A DNA stretch of 64,000 nucleotides from Desulfoglaeba alkanexedens ALDC (lineage in GTDB: Bacteria > Desulfobacterota > Syntrophobacteria > Syntrophobacterales > DSM-9756): the NCBI RefSeq assembly GCF_005377625.1, contig NZ_CP040098.1:3089279-3153278 (forward strand), given 5' to 3'. Position numbers and translations under genes: made by a program. Below the pieces are notes generated by a model. It did no database searches and was not told where the DNA came from. It saw only the letters and a program-made list of their open reading frames with translations. The stretch's first letter is position 1. Each line of letters starts with the position of its first letter. Shown piece by piece: positions 33,719 to 45,060 of this stretch.

Positions 33719-34194
33719 TTGGTAGCGTAGAGAATAATAGACCTAATATTTGATGGCAAATTCTATTTCCCCTTCTCCCCCGAGACGGATCGGTCTGTCA
33801 CGACGAAATCGAGCCTAAAATTTGACGCCAAATTCTATTTCCCCTCCCCTTGTGGGAGGGGATTAAGGGGAGGGGAATGTAACTGATTGACATGCGTTAA
33901 TTTTTTCACCCTCACCCCAACCCTCTCCCATCAAGGGAGAGGGGGATTTTTTTGACAATTCTATTTCCCGTCCCCTTGTGGGAGGGGATTAAGGGGAGGG
34001 GAATGTAACTGATTGACATGCGTTAATTTTCTCACCCTCACCCCAACCCTCTCCCATCAAGGGAGAGGGGGATTTTTTTGACAATTCTATTTCCCCTCCC
34101 CTTGTGGGAGGGGATTAAGGGGAGGGGGAGAAGGGGATCTTTTTGACCTTCGTTAACCTTTTTGCTTAAGGTCTCCACTTTAGAACGCTACCAA
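33719..34194 (+). repeat. Family 2 element, complete, with internal 126-bp tandem copies
   Basis: A 476-bp element whose ends are TTGGTAGCGTAGAGAATAAT at the left and, inverted, TTGGTAGCGTTCTAAAGTGG at the right. The interior has three units starting AATTCTATTTCC at 33831, 33957 and 34083 (126-bp period), the last truncated. Each unit contains the hairpins CCCTCCCCTTGTGGGAGGGG and CCCTCTCCCATCAAGGGAGA. A 60-bp stretch near 33778-33825 is unique to this copy. Confidence 0.82.
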
Positions 34195-34296
34195 TTCCTT
34201 TACCTTTTGCAATAATCTCTTTCTAACTTCTGCGCGCTGCGGTCGTCAATGGAAAGTCCGCCGAACCTGGGGGACCTGCCCACGGCTGGACGGTGT

Positions 34297-34405
34297 TCAA
34301 GCCAGAGGCTCGAGGGTCCCTTCCACCACCTCGTATGCCTGATCGGAGAGGCGCTGGACCTGCTCCAGATCGTGGGACACCACCACTTCACGTCTTCGTT
34401 GACCA
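34297..34405 (-). pseudogene. ABC transporter ATPase C-terminal remnant
   Basis: The minus reading RREVVVSHDLEQVQRLSDQA then YEVVEGTLEPLA followed by stop has the H-loop (SHD) and the usual end of an ABC ATPase. Only about 32 codons remain and a stop lies just upstream. It sits directly downstream of the activase gene. Confidence 0.5.
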
Positions 34406-34416
34406 AGGAGGCAGGT

Positions 34417-35175
34417 TCATGGAAGGGCACCCGCCAGGGCGGCGCCCAAGGCACCCACCACGTCAGGGTCTTCGGCCAGGATCAAGCCGCCGCCGAGCGA
34501 ATCGCCTATGAGACGAACGATGCAGCGGTTGTGGGCCACGCCGCCCGCGAACACCACGGGCCGCTCCCCGCCCACGCGGCGCAGCATGGCCAGAGTCCGT
34601 CGCACCACGGCTTGATGCAGGGCCATGGCGATGTTTTGCGGCCTTTCTCCCCGCGCCATCAAGGAAGTGGCTTCCGACTCGGCGAAGACGGTGCACATAC
34701 TGTTGAGGGTCACCTGTTTGTCCGCTTCCAGAGCAAAGTCCCCAAATACTTCCAGCGGAACCTGAAGCGAAGACGCCATGAATTCCAGGAACTTTCCTGT
34801 GCCGGCGGCGCATCGATCGTTCATTTCGAATCGGACCACCGCGCCTTCCCGGGACAGGGCGATGACCTTGGTGTCCTGACCGCCGATATCCAAAACGGTC
34901 CGGGCCTCGGGGACCAAGTGGTGCACTCCCCGGGCGTAGGCCTGAATTTCGGTGATGGTTCGGACCGAAAGCCCCGGAAAGTGTTCCGCCACCAAACGCC
35001 GGCCGTAACCGGTGGCAACCACGGGGCACCCGTCGGCATCGGCCAGCAACTTGCGGCACTGGGCCACCGGGTCGAAGGTGGTGGGGACCTTGTCCCAGCT
35101 CCAGCGCCCGGTGGCGGGGTCCCAAACAACCCGCTCAATGGAGCGGCTTCCTATGTCGATCCCGATAACAGCCAT
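34417..35175 (-). CDS. BadF/BcrA/HgdC-type ATP-dependent activase (YjiL-like)
   Basis: A 252-residue ASKHA-fold ATPase. It begins MAVIGIDIGSRSIERVVWD (phosphate loop), then VLDIGGQDTKVIAL, and has the two Cys that hold the [4Fe-4S] cluster between subunits in NDRCAAGTGKF and NSMCTVFAESE, and VFAGGVAHN. Such activases donate one low-potential electron, driven by ATP, to a dehydratase or reductase. The partner is the gene 14 bases upstream (35190-36461), so this is its dedicated activator. Confidence 0.85.
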   Translation of the reverse strand: MAVIGIDIGSRSIERVVWDPATGRWSWDKVPTTFDPVAQCRKLLADADGCPVVATGYGRRLVAEHFPGLSVRTITEIQAYARGVHHLVPEARTVLDIGGQDTKVIALSREGAVVRFEMNDRCAAGTGKFLEFMASSLQVPLEVFGDFALEADKQVTLNSMCTVFAESEATSLMARGERPQNIAMALHQAVVRRTLAMLRRVGGERPVVFAGGVAHNRCIVRLIGDSLGGGLILAEDPDVVGALGAALAGALP

Positions 35176-35189
35176 GGCGGAATGAGCTC

Positions 35190-36461
35190 CTAACGGATCA
35201 TCTCCACGAAGGCCTCAACCCGGGTTTTGAGCTGCTCCACGTCCTCCATGCTGTAATCCGTTTCGACGGCCAGCATGGGGATGCCCGCATTGCGAAGGGC
35301 CTTTTCCACCTTGAAGCTTTCCATGGCGTAGGGCTGGCAGAAAGACAGACCGTAGTGGATCACGCCTTTCACCTCCAACTCGCGCGCCAGGTCCACGATG
35401 TGCTCCAGCCGCTCGGTGTTGGGCGTAAAACAGGCGCAGTCGATCTTCATGTATCGCTCCACGATGGCATCCAGCATCTCTTCCAAGGTTCTACCGCTTT
35501 CGTCCACCAGGTCACGGGTGTTGCGGGTTCCGATGCACGATTCCTCGCCCACCATCACCGCCCCGGAAGATTCGATGATGTACGGAAGCTTCCAGTTGGG
35601 AATCGCCATGGGGCATCCGGAAAGCAGGACTCGAGCGGCACCGTCCGCCACGCCTTCGCCGCGGCGGACCTTTGCTTCCAGCTCGTCGCAGAGCTCGCCG
35701 ATCTTCTGCGTAAAACGATCCGGATCGTCGTAGAAACTCACCTGGTTGATGAGCAGCACATCGCGGCCGGAGATGGGAACGGGCTGAGCCGCCCGAAGCC
35801 GATTGAGGCGCTGCAGCACCCGCCGGCGCCGGTTGATGAGGCGAACGGCCTCACTCAGGTTTTCCGCGGTGATGGACCGGCCGGTCAGATCCTCCACGGC
35901 CTCTTTGAAACGCAGCACCTCCGCCTTCCACAGCGCCCGGTCCGCAGCGCCTTTCATCTGAGGGATCTCCATGACGTAGACGGGGGCGTGGTCGGAAAAG
36001 ATTTCGTAGGCCTTTTTTTTGCCGTCACAGGTGGTTTCTCCCACTATCATGTCGCACGATTCTGTGAACGGACACAGCCGGGCCAGCTTGAAACCCACGA
36101 AGGACTTGATGAGGGCGCACGTGTTGCGGGGAAGGATCTTTTCCGCCGCTTCCGTGCCGGCTTCCGCCCCGGCGCAAAGCCCCACCTGAATGCCGCCCGC
36201 CGCCCAGACGATCTCTTCGGGCACAAAAACACAAAAGGTACCGATCACCTTACGTCCTTGAGCCCTGGCTTCCTCCAGTTCCCGGATGCGAAGGCCGTGG
36301 ATCTCGGACACGACAAAATCCAGGTATTCCATACCCCGCAATCGCCCCTGTTGGCTCATGTAGATGTCGCCGTAAAACTTTCCCAACACCTCGAGCAGGG
36401 ACGTATGGGCATCCAGATCCAGGCCCAGCCGCTCCCACATGGCTTCGTAGCTTGCCGTCAT
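35190..36461 (-). CDS. Double-cubane-cluster reductase (2-hydroxyacyl-CoA dehydratase D family, YjiM-like)
   Basis: 423 residues of the HgdB/FldC family. Conserved Cys are visible in IGTFCVFVPEEI, RLCPFTESCD, GETTCDGKKKAYE, LSGCPMAIPNWK, GEESCIGTRN and YGLSFCQPY. With a single large subunit plus one activase (instead of the two-subunit dehydratase) it fits the double-cubane-cluster proteins (YjiM/DCCP), which carry an [8Fe-9S] cluster and reduce small molecules at low potential. The physiological substrate is not known. The ATG at 36461 has GGAGGAGG five bases upstream; a longer frame to 36542 lacks one. Operon with the activase. Confidence 0.8.
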   Translation of the reverse strand: MTASYEAMWERLGLDLDAHTSLLEVLGKFYGDIYMSQQGRLRGMEYLDFVVSEIHGLRIRELEEARAQGRKVIGTFCVFVPEEIVWAAGGIQVGLCAGAEAGTEAAEKILPRNTCALIKSFVGFKLARLCPFTESCDMIVGETTCDGKKKAYEIFSDHAPVYVMEIPQMKGAADRALWKAEVLRFKEAVEDLTGRSITAENLSEAVRLINRRRRVLQRLNRLRAAQPVPISGRDVLLINQVSFYDDPDRFTQKIGELCDELEAKVRRGEGVADGAARVLLSGCPMAIPNWKLPYIIESSGAVMVGEESCIGTRNTRDLVDESGRTLEEMLDAIVERYMKIDCACFTPNTERLEHIVDLARELEVKGVIHYGLSFCQPYAMESFKVEKALRNAGIPMLAVETDYSMEDVEQLKTRVEAFVEMIR

Positions 36462-36722
36462 CAGCCTCCTCCATAAGACACGGTACCGGGAATCACGCCC
36501 AGACGCAGGCCGCGGCCCATCCGCGGAGCGGATGGGGTTCACCGCCTGTTTCTAAGAGATGAAGGCCGAAGGGGCAAATAGGAAATGGCAGGGTTTATGG
36601 ATGGTAAGCATCGGAATGTTCTATGGTTACGACGCCGTTGGGAACACAACTGTGCGGAAGCTCCAGCTTCGATTCCCACGAGGCCGTTCCCAAGCCAGAG
36701 CTTGAGAACGAGGGGGGGGGGG
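36462..36722. other. Intergenic with family 1 fragment
   Basis: No gene. 36640-36715 is a family 1 piece (inverted palindromes, GTGCGGAAGCTCCAGCTTCG) that runs through a G tract into the 125-bp tandem array at 36723. Confidence 0.5.
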
Positions 36723-37347
36723 AATTCTATTTCCCCTCCCCTTGTGGGAGGGGATTAAGGGGAGGGGAATGTAACTGATTGACATGCGTTAATTTTCTCA
36801 CCCTCACCCCAACCCTCTCCCATCAAGGGAGAGGGGGATTTTTTGACAATTCTATTTCCCCTCCCCTTGTGGGAGGGGATTAAGGGGAGGGGAATGTAAC
36901 TGATTGACATGCGTTAATTTTCTCACCCTCACCCCAACCCTCTCCCATCAAGGGAGAGGGGGATTTTTTGACAATTCTATTTCCCCTCCCCTTGTGGGAG
37001 GGGATTAAGGGGAGGGGAATGTAACTGATTGACATACGTTAATTTTCTCACCCTCACCCCAACCCTCTCCCATCAAGGGAGAGGGGGATTTTTTGACAAT
37101 TCTATTTCCCCTCCCCTTGTGGGAGGGGATTAAGGGGAGGGGAATGTAACTGATTGACATGCGTTAATTTTCTCACCCTCACCCCAACCCTCTCCCATCA
37201 AGGGAGAGGGCGATTTTTTGACAATTCTATTTCCCCTCCCCTTGTGGGAGGGGATTAAGGGGAGGGGAATGTAACTGATTGACATGCGTTAATTTTCTCA
37301 CCCTCACCCCAACCCTCTCCCATCAAGGGAGAGGGCGATTTTTTGAC
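36723..37347 (+). repeat. Tandem array of five 125-bp family 2 units
   Basis: Units start AATTCTATTTCCCC at 36723, 36848, 36973, 37098 and 37223, an exact 125-bp period with only one or two base changes between copies (for example CATGCG/CATACG, and GGGGG/GGGCG). Each has two hairpins (CCCTCCCCTTGTGGGAGGGG and CCCTCTCCCATCAAGGGAGA). Neither family 2 terminus is present; both sides abut family 1 sequence. Confidence 0.9.
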
Positions 37348-37460
37348 CTTGTTCCCAAGCTGGAGCTAGGGAACGATAGGAAACGGAGTTGATGCGCTTT
37401 CTGCTTCAAGGCCATCTGGATCTACCTCTGAGGGTCCACCCTGGATGTCGTTCTAATGGA
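37348..37460 (+). repeat. Family 1 partial copy
   Basis: One palindrome (CCAAGCTGGAGCTAGG) and the right arm to GGATGTCGTTCTAA; the terminal GGGTGC end is missing. Confidence 0.6.
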
Positions 37461-37547
37461 CAACGGAGATATGAAAGTCGGCTTGGTGGGCGGTGATTCG
37501 ATTTTGGCGTCGTGTGATGAGGGCTGAATCGGACTGGATTGAAAAAA

Positions 37548-39028
37548 TCAGCGTTTGTCTATGTTGAGTTTGCGCATGCGGGCGCGCAAGGTACTGCGGT
37601 CCAAGCCCAGGATTTCAACCGCGCTGTTTTTGCCACTCACTTTCCAGCCCGTCTGTTCCAGCACTCGTTTGATATATTCGCGCTCGAAATTTTCGAGTGT
37701 TTGTTCAGATTTACGGGGATCCTCGTGCCTTGGTTTCAGATCATCCACCAGCCGCAGCTTGGGGCCCGAAGAGTTGATCACCGCCCGTTCGAGGACATTT
37801 TCCAGCTCGCGAATATTGCCCGGCCAATGGTATCGCAGCAGGGTGTCCATTACGTGCACCGGAATCGTCTGGATGGATTTGCCCAGTCTCTTGGTGATCT
37901 TGTCGACAAAGAAGTGAACCAGCAAAGGGATATCCTCCAAGCGATCACGCAGCGGCGGCATGGTGATCGGAAAAATATTCAACCGGTACCAGAGATCTTC
38001 CCTGAAAGCGCCCTTACGGACTTCCTCTTCCAGATTGCGATTGGTGGCGGCAATAATGCGGACATCCACCTTTCGCGTTTCTGAGCTGCCCAGGCGCTCA
38101 AATTCACCACTATCAATTACCTGGAGCAGCTTGGGCTGCAATCCCAATGGCAGTTCCCCTATCTCATCCAAAAAAAGAGTGGCCCCGTCCGCGATTTCAA
38201 AACGGCCCAAACGCCTGGAATGCGCCCCGGTGAAAGCCCCTTTTCATGACCGAAAAGTTCGCTTTCGATCAACTGCAAAGGCAAGGTCGCGCAATTCGTC
38301 TTCACCAGGGCGCGATCTTTGCGCAGGCTCGAGGCGTGAATGGCGCGCGCAGCAAGTTCCTTGCCGGTTCCGGTTTCGCCCAGGATCAAGATGTTGGTGT
38401 CAGTGGCGGCGATCTGTTCAATTTTGAAAAACACATAGTTGATGGCATCGCTTTGCCCGACCATGTTCTCAAAGTTGTATTCTTGTTTGATTTCCTCCTG
38501 GAGATAAGCTCTCTCGGCTTCAAGCTGATCTTTCAAGACCCTGATTTCAGAAAGGGCGGCCTCGGCTTTTTGCCGGCTGATCTCCAACGCCTGGTTTGCC
38601 TCTTTGAGTTCGGCCGTTCGTTGTTCGACAATATCTTCAAGATGTCTTTTGTAATATTCGCGCTCGGTCACATCTTCGACAGCCAGCAGAACCATTTTGG
38701 TTTGACTGCCGTCAATATATATCCGTCTGGCGTTCAAATGCATTATTTTCAGGCCGATATCCTGAAATGAATGCTCGACCTCGAAATCATGGAAACTGGT
38801 ATTTTGAGGAAGGATATTTTCAAGCAATAACCGGAGCTTGGGGATGTCCCATTGCCGATTGCCGAGGTCATAAATCAGCACGCCCTCTGTTTCATCGGGC
38901 TTTACATTGAATGTACGATAAAAAGAAGGGTTTGCGGTGATGACTTTGAGGTCCGGGCCCAAAAGGATCAAGGGCTCGCGAATGGACCCCAGAATGCTCT
39001 TGTGGATTTTCAGAAAACTTTCTTCCAT
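37548..39028 (-). pseudogene. Sigma-54-dependent PAS/Fis regulator with one-base frameshift
   Basis: It reads as one regulator of about 490 residues if one base is restored. N-terminal PAS (about 10-125, ending VLLAVEDVTERE), a coiled coil (about 130-185), AAA+ with Walker A GETGTGKE and [10 protein letters not shown]. Here the frame changes: the DNA has GAAAAGGGGCTTTCACC where GAAAAGGGGGCTTTCACC would restore GAFTGA. The second frame continues [18 protein letters not shown] (Walker B), [21 protein letters not shown] and a Fis HTH ([19 protein letters not shown]). The break is in a G run at about 38236-38240, so a sequencing or assembly error is possible. If real, the sigma-54 contact loop is lost and the regulator is dead. 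Confidence 0.75.
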
Positions 39029-39154
39029 TTGATACCGCCCCTGTTTATTTGCATGGAATCAAACGGTTAGAAAGAAATATCAAAAAATCCGAATCGCATC
39101 AATAACCCCCATGACCCCGTGGGGTCACAACGAAGCATGAAAATATTGTGAATT

Positions 39155-39472
39155 GGGTGCAGATCTTTTACTTCTTGTTCCCAAGCTCCAGCTTGGGAAC
39201 ACAACGGTGCAGAAGCTCCAGCTTCGGTGAGGCCGTTCCCAAGCCAGAGCTTGGGAACGAGGGGAAAGACCACTTCGAGATCCTGGCGAGCACCCTAGAA
39301 AGACAGCGAGTTTCAGCTGTAGCAGGAGGGAAGCTGGAGCTTCCCGGGCAGGGCGTTCCCAAGCTTGAGCTTGGGAACGAGGGGAAACGGAGCTGATGCG
39401 CTTGCTGCTTCAAGGCCATCTGGATCTACCTCAGAAGGTCACCCTGGATGTCGTTCTAAAAGATCCGCACCC
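39155..39472 (+). repeat. Family 1 MITE-like element, long form
   Basis: 318 bp with ends GGGTGCAGATCTTTTACTTC and, inverted, GGGTGCGGATCTTTTAGAAC. It contains four palindromes and is collinear with the copy at 10948-11264 (reverse orientation). It separates the sigma-54 regulator from the cyclic glucan synthase 3' end. Confidence 0.82.
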
Positions 39473-39495
39473 TTGCCGGATCTTTTCATATTTAT

Positions 39496-42400
39496 CTACA
39501 TGCCCACGGTCGTCCCATTTTTCAGATCGGTATCTGCGAGCCGGTCCGGATGCCCGGGTACCGGCGTCTCGACCTCCACCCGGTGTTCCCGGTGGTCGTC
39601 GACAAGCGGAATGCTCTGATCGGGCTGCTCGATGCCATCCACGGTTACCTGCATCCACCCCTTGCCGGCGGCCGGTTGCCGGACCCTGATGTGGTAAATG
39701 GTCTCCCGGTAACGGTAATGCACCTTGAATCCCTCCCAATCCGAGGGCAAGCGCGGTGCAATCCAGAGCTTGTCCCCTTGGCGCTTGAGGCCCAGAAGGG
39801 ATTCCACGATGAGTCGATACATCCAGGCCGCCGAACCCGTGTACCAGGTCCACCCGCCGCGGCCGGTGTGCGGCGGCACCGCATAGACGTCCGCGGCGAC
39901 GACGTAGGGTTCCACTTTGTAGGTGGCCGCTTCCTCGGCCGATCGGGCGTGGTTCACCGGATTGATCATGCGAAACAGCTCCCACGCGTGCCGGTTGTCC
40001 CCCAGGCGGGCGAAGGCCATTGCCGCCCAGATGGCCGCGTGGGTGTACTGCCCGCCGTTTTCCCGCACGCCGGGGGCATAGCCTTTGATATAGCCGGGGT
40101 CCAGGGCGGATTTGTCGAAAGGCGGGTCCAGGAGCTGTATCAGTCCATGCTCGCGGCGAACAAGACGCGCATCCACCGCTTCCATGGCCAACCGCGAACG
40201 CGCGTCACCGCCCGCCCCTGAAAGCACGGACCAGCTCTGGGCGATCGAATCGATTTGACATTCCGAGCTGCTCGACGATCCAAGCGGCGTGCCGTCGTCG
40301 AAATAGGCGCGCCGGTACCACGCGCCGTCCCAGCCATGTGCCTCGAGATCGCCACGCAGACGATCCGCTTCTCTGCGGCAGCGTTGGGCAAAGGCGTCGT
40401 CTCCCCGTTCCCGGGCGATCTCGCTGAAACGCGTGAGCACGTCGTAGAGGAAAAATCCCAACCACACGCTTTCTCCCTTGCCGCCCACGCCCACCAGGTT
40501 CATCCCGTCGTTCCAGTCGCCCGAGCCGATCAACGGCAGGCCGTGCTCGCCGAATTTGAGGCTTTTCATGATGGCGCGGACACAGTGTTGGTAAAGACTC
40601 TGGGTCTCTTCGGACTGCCCGGGCTGATCGTAATAGGATTCTTCATCGTCTTTTAACGGGTGCCCCTCGAGGAAGTGGACGGGCTCATCCAACACCCCGC
40701 TATCCCCCGTGGTCCGAACATAGCGGCAGGTCGCCAGCGGCAGCCAGAGGTAATCGTCCGAACAGCGCGTGCGCACTCCCCGTCCTGTCGGCGGGTGCCA
40801 CCAGTGCTGCACGTCGCCCTCCGGGAATTGACGGGCCGCGCACACGAGCAGGTGCTCGCGCACCAGATGCGGCTTTGCGTGGATGAGGGCCATCACGTCC
40901 TGCAACTGATCGCGGAATCCGAAGGCGCCCCCCGACTGGTAGGTGGCGCTGCGCGCCCAAAGTCGGCACGCCAGCGTTTGGTACAACAGCCAGCCGTTGG
41001 CCATCACGTTCAAGGACGGATCGGGCGTTTCCACACTGACCGCCCCCAGGGTGTGGGCCCAGTACTTCCCTACCGCACCGAGAACGACACGCGCACTGGT
41101 GGATCCTCGGAAACGATTGACCAGGTTGCGCGCATCGTTGGCAGAGCGCCCGACGCCAAGCCGGAAGACAATCTCCCGTTCCTGCCCGCCGGCCAGATCG
41201 AGGCTCACCTGAATCGCACCGCAGGGATCCAGCGCGGCGCCCACCTTGCCGGAAAGATGGGTCCGTAACATGGCGGCCGGATTCCGCAGCGACCCGTTGC
41301 GCCCCAGGAATTCGGTCCGGTTGCCGGTTACGCTGCGCGTTGCATCGTCTACGTCGAAGAACGCAACGCGGTCCCGGAACTCGGTGTTGTACGGGTTGCG
41401 CGCAAACAGTGCGCCACTGTTCGGGTCGATTTCAGTGATGACATGCATGCTCGATTGCGGCCGCAGGTCGCCAAGGACCCATTCCACGTACCCGGTGGCG
41501 GAGATCCGCCGGGGTCGCCCCGAGGTGTTGCGCACCTTGAGCACCATGAACTTGATGGCTGCGTCCAGGGCGACGTAAACCCACAGCTCTGAATGGATGC
41601 CGCGCTCGGTGTGCTCGAAGACGCTGTAGCCGAAGCCGTGCCGGGTGACGTAGGGCGTGGCTCCACGGCAGGGCAGGGGCGTAGGCGACCAGAAGTGGCC
41701 GCGCTCTTCATCGCGCAGGTATAAAGCTTCTCCGCTCGAATCAACGACAGGGTCGTTGCCCCAGGGCGTCAGGCGGAATTCGTGGGCATTCTCGCTCCAG
41801 GTGTAGGCCTGGCCGCTCTCGGAGATAACGCTGCCGAAATGCGGGTTGGCCAGCACATTCACCCAAGGCGCCGGTGTCACCTGCCCGCGGGCGGTGGTCA
41901 TGACGTATTCGCGACCATCCGGGGTAAATCCGCCTATCCCGTTGAAAAAATCCAAATCGGGGCGAGGCAATGCGTCCACGGTCAAGGGTTCGGCGCGGTG
42001 GATGCGGGTCGGGGCAAGCAACGGCGCCACGGATTCCAGGGGACCGAGTCGACCGATCTGGTCCGCCAGCGCCCCCCGCCTGTCGGTGATGATGACGCGC
42101 GCCACCGATTGGATCAATAGGCGATCCCCCTCCGCGATCTGGTCCGCGGGTCTTACGAAGATGCCTCCGGGGCGATCGATCACGTTGGCTTCGGTACTGG
42201 CGGCAATAATCTCCATGATCTGGTCATGGAGCAGTTGCCGGTAACCGGCGCGATCTTCGTTCCAGATCACCAAATCCACCACCAGCCCTTTGAGATGCCA
42301 GTAGGCGTGGGCTTGCACGAGTTGGCGTACCAGCTCGATATAGGCCGGATTTTCAATCCTCAGGAGCACAATCGGCAGGTCGCCGGAGATCCCGTAACCC

Positions 42401-45024
42401 CATAGCCCGGACTGGCCCCGCCGATTTTGTTTAAGGACGCTCGGATCGGCTCGCAGCGCGGCATTGGGGTAGATGATCGAACCGGCCAGGCGTCCGAAAA
42501 GTTGCGCATCGGCCTGTGAGGCGTTGAGCTGCCGCAGCAGAACCTGGCCATGGGTCCAGGCCAGATCGAAAACGCGGTCGGCGAGTCGTCGATCCTGGTA
42601 TTTTTCCACCAGGCGTAGGGCGGCTTCACGGGTTCCAGCGATGCCGGAGACGATATTGATGGTCGCCGATGCTTCGGGATCCAGGACGATCCGGTAGCGG
42701 ATGGCGACAATCGGATCGAGCACGGAGCCGTCGCTCCCCGAGAGGGCCCCCGGAGTAGAATTGCCACCGCCGCGCATCGCTTGCGGATCGGCGAGGGAGT
42801 TGCCCCGGCCGATGAACTGCATGCGATCGGTCTCATAGGAAACATCTTCGATCTGTGCGCCATGCACGGCCATCAGATGCAACATCCAGGGGGTCTGCTC
42901 GCCGTTGGAGCGAGGCCGGCGCGTGCACAGGATCGCGTGTTGCCGATTGAGGATCTCGGTCTGCACAAACAGATTGCTGAACGCCGGATGCAATGCATCG
43001 GCGGCCGGCGGCGCCAGGACCACTTCCGCATAACTGGTCACGTCGATGGACCGGCGCATCCGCGCGCGGTTGGTGATGCGCACGCGGCGCAGCTCGATGT
43101 CATCCTCGATGGAGACCGCGATCTCGGTATGGGTGTCGTACCCGTGGTCGCGGGAACGAAACTCGGCGCGTCCTTCCGAAAAGATCACCTCGGACGACTT
43201 GGATCGTTTGAGCGTCGGTTGACATGCGGTGGACCAGAACTTTCCGCTGGTCACGTCGCGCAGGTAGCAGAAGGTGCCCCAATTGTCGCAGGTGCGGTCT
43301 TCCCGCCAGCGCGTGACGGCCAGGTCCTTCCAGCGGCTGTAACCGCCGCCGGCATTGGTGATCATCACGTGGTAGCGGCCGTTGGAGAGCAACTGCACGG
43401 CCGGGGTCGGCAAGTCGGGGCTTGTGTAAACCCGAATCGGCGTTTCGGGGGCACCGGAAACCATATGGTGCTCGGAAATATCGGTGGTGTGCGCATAGAA
43501 TGCGGACGCCTTGGGAATCCTTTCCTGGAGAAGCAGCAGGGTCGCTTGAAACGAAGGCACCGACTCGAACCGCCTCTGCATCGGTCGGTCCAGGAGCAAA
43601 TGGGCCAATGCCAGCAGGCTCATGCCCTGGTGATGGGCCATGAAGGACCGGACAATGGCGTAGGATTGTCCGGGCGGCAGACGTGACGGGGTGTAATCGA
43701 TGGCTTCGAAAAAGCCATAGCGGGTTTCAAAGCCTTCGGCAGAGAGTCGCTCAAGGTTCAGACATGCCCGCTCGGGCGCCACCATCAGCGCCAGGATCGA
43801 GGCATAGGGCGCAATCACCAAGTCCTCCGCCAGACCCCGTTTGAGTCCCAGGCGGGGTACGCCGAAGGCGCGGTACTGGTAGTTGAAATGCGCATCGATG
43901 GCGTTGTAGCCGCATTCCGAAACACCCCACGGCACACCACGCTTTTTCCCGTAGGCGATCTGGCTGTCCACCGCGGTTTTGCAGGTCTGATCGAGCAGGG
44001 TGTGTTCGTAGGTCGGCATCACCAGCAGCGGCATCAGGTATTCGAACATCGAACCGCTCCACGACAGCAAGATCGGGTCTCCTCCGGCGATGGTGAGCAA
44101 ACGGGCCAAGGCGAACCAGCTTTCCTGCGGTAGCTTCCCCTGGGCAATCCCCACGAAACTGGCAAACCGTGCTTCCGAAGCCAGCAGATCGTAGTAACCG
44201 GCGTCGCACCGGTGTTCACCGACATTATAGCCGATGGTCAGCAGATGACGCTTCTCGTCAAACAGAAAATCGTAGTCCATCCGCGCGAGTGCGTCGCATT
44301 GCAGCGCAAGCCCTTCGATGGCCGCAATCCTTGTTCGGGCGCGTCGACCGGCTGCCGCGACGAGGCTCTGCAGTTCATTGCGCCAAACGGGCGCCTCCGG
44401 CGTTGCGAAAAAGTCCGGTCGCTGCGCTATGGCCGCCTGGATTTTTTGGTCCAGAAGCGCCAGTTCGCGCAGGGTTGGGATCGCTTCGAGATCCGGAAAG
44501 CTGCCGAGGCATTCGCGGAAAGGCAAAGGATCTGTCCACGGTGCAAGATGGGAAAAATCATCGAGGGCATCGCGACATTGCTCGGCGAAGGCACGGACCC
44601 ACCATCTCAACGGGCTTTCAGGGTCCGCGTCGAACGCTTCGATGCCGGCACCCAACTCCGCGGCCGAGGCGGTCAACCGCTCCAGGACCAATCTCCACGC
44701 CATGAGGGTAGAAGGTGGGCAACTGGCCGCGGACGCCAGGGCCTGCTGAAGCCCGGCGAGCCGAGCCGGCGTATCTGCATTGGCATTGGGATTGGCGGCC
44801 GCAAGATCGGCAACAATGCCGACGGTGTCGCCAAGGCCGTCGAACAAGCGCATCGATAGAATTTTGTCATCGGCAAGGGCCAGCAGCCCCGGCTGAAGTG
44901 TCAGCAAATGACCCGCCAGGTTCCCGCTGTCCACCGACGAGATATAGAGGGGCGGCAGCGGTTGCAGGGATTGGGTGTCATACCAGTTGTAGAAGTGGCC
45001 CAGGTGGCGTTCCAGGGTCAGCAT
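39496..45024 (-). CDS. Cyclic beta-1,2-glucan synthase, C-terminal part (glycoamylase-like and GH94 regions)
   Basis: 1842 residues that continue the reading of the next entry in the same frame after an in-frame UGA (45063-45061). It opens with the glycoamylase-like region ([48 protein letters not shown]). Beta-sandwich regions and a C-terminal GH94 phosphorylase-like (alpha/alpha)6 domain follow, with [20 protein letters not shown] and [13 protein letters not shown]. In NdvB/ChvB this part controls ring size by phosphorolysis of the polyglucose. The ATG at 45024 has only a weak GAAGG upstream, so separate translation is doubtful. The full protein (about 2870 residues) matches the family length when both parts are joined. 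Confidence 0.8.
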   Translation of the reverse strand: MLTLERHLGHFYNWYDTQSLQPLPPLYISSVDSGNLAGHLLTLQPGLLALADDKILSMRLFDGLGDTVGIVADLAAANPNANADTPARLAGLQQALASAASCPPSTLMAWRLVLERLTASAAELGAGIEAFDADPESPLRWWVRAFAEQCRDALDDFSHLAPWTDPLPFRECLGSFPDLEAIPTLRELALLDQKIQAAIAQRPDFFATPEAPVWRNELQSLVAAAGRRARTRIAAIEGLALQCDALARMDYDFLFDEKRHLLTIGYNVGEHRCDAGYYDLLASEARFASFVGIAQGKLPQESWFALARLLTIAGGDPILLSWSGSMFEYLMPLLVMPTYEHTLLDQTCKTAVDSQIAYGKKRGVPWGVSECGYNAIDAHFNYQYRAFGVPRLGLKRGLAEDLVIAPYASILALMVAPERACLNLERLSAEGFETRYGFFEAIDYTPSRLPPGQSYAIVRSFMAHHQGMSLLALAHLLLDRPMQRRFESVPSFQATLLLLQERIPKASAFYAHTTDISEHHMVSGAPETPIRVYTSPDLPTPAVQLLSNGRYHVMITNAGGGYSRWKDLAVTRWREDRTCDNWGTFCYLRDVTSGKFWSTACQPTLKRSKSSEVIFSEGRAEFRSRDHGYDTHTEIAVSIEDDIELRRVRITNRARMRRSIDVTSYAEVVLAPPAADALHPAFSNLFVQTEILNRQHAILCTRRPRSNGEQTPWMLHLMAVHGAQIEDVSYETDRMQFIGRGNSLADPQAMRGGGNSTPGALSGSDGSVLDPIVAIRYRIVLDPEASATINIVSGIAGTREAALRLVEKYQDRRLADRVFDLAWTHGQVLLRQLNASQADAQLFGRLAGSIIYPNAALRADPSVLKQNRRGQSGLWGYGISGDLPIVLLRIENPAYIELVRQLVQAHAYWHLKGLVVDLVIWNEDRAGYRQLLHDQIMEIIAASTEANVIDRPGGIFVRPADQIAEGDRLLIQSVARVIITDRRGALADQIGRLGPLESVAPLLAPTRIHRAEPLTVDALPRPDLDFFNGIGGFTPDGREYVMTTARGQVTPAPWVNVLANPHFGSVISESGQAYTWSENAHEFRLTPWGNDPVVDSSGEALYLRDEERGHFWSPTPLPCRGATPYVTRHGFGYSVFEHTERGIHSELWVYVALDAAIKFMVLKVRNTSGRPRRISATGYVEWVLGDLRPQSSMHVITEIDPNSGALFARNPYNTEFRDRVAFFDVDDATRSVTGNRTEFLGRNGSLRNPAAMLRTHLSGKVGAALDPCGAIQVSLDLAGGQEREIVFRLGVGRSANDARNLVNRFRGSTSARVVLGAVGKYWAHTLGAVSVETPDPSLNVMANGWLLYQTLACRLWARSATYQSGGAFGFRDQLQDVMALIHAKPHLVREHLLVCAARQFPEGDVQHWWHPPTGRGVRTRCSDDYLWLPLATCRYVRTTGDSGVLDEPVHFLEGHPLKDDEESYYDQPGQSEETQSLYQHCVRAIMKSLKFGEHGLPLIGSGDWNDGMNLVGVGGKGESVWLGFFLYDVLTRFSEIARERGDDAFAQRCRREADRLRGDLEAHGWDGAWYRRAYFDDGTPLGSSSSSECQIDSIAQSWSVLSGAGGDARSRLAMEAVDARLVRREHGLIQLLDPPFDKSALDPGYIKGYAPGVRENGGQYTHAAIWAAMAFARLGDNRHAWELFRMINPVNHARSAEEAATYKVEPYVVAADVYAVPPHTGRGGWTWYTGSAAWMYRLIVESLLGLKRQGDKLWIAPRLPSDWEGFKVHYRYRETIYHIRVRQPAAGKGWMQVTVDGIEQPDQSIPLVDDHREHRVEVETPVPGHPDRLADTDLKNGTTVGM

Positions 45025-45060
45025 GGTGTGGAGGGCCTTCGTGGTTCGATCGAGAAGCTT

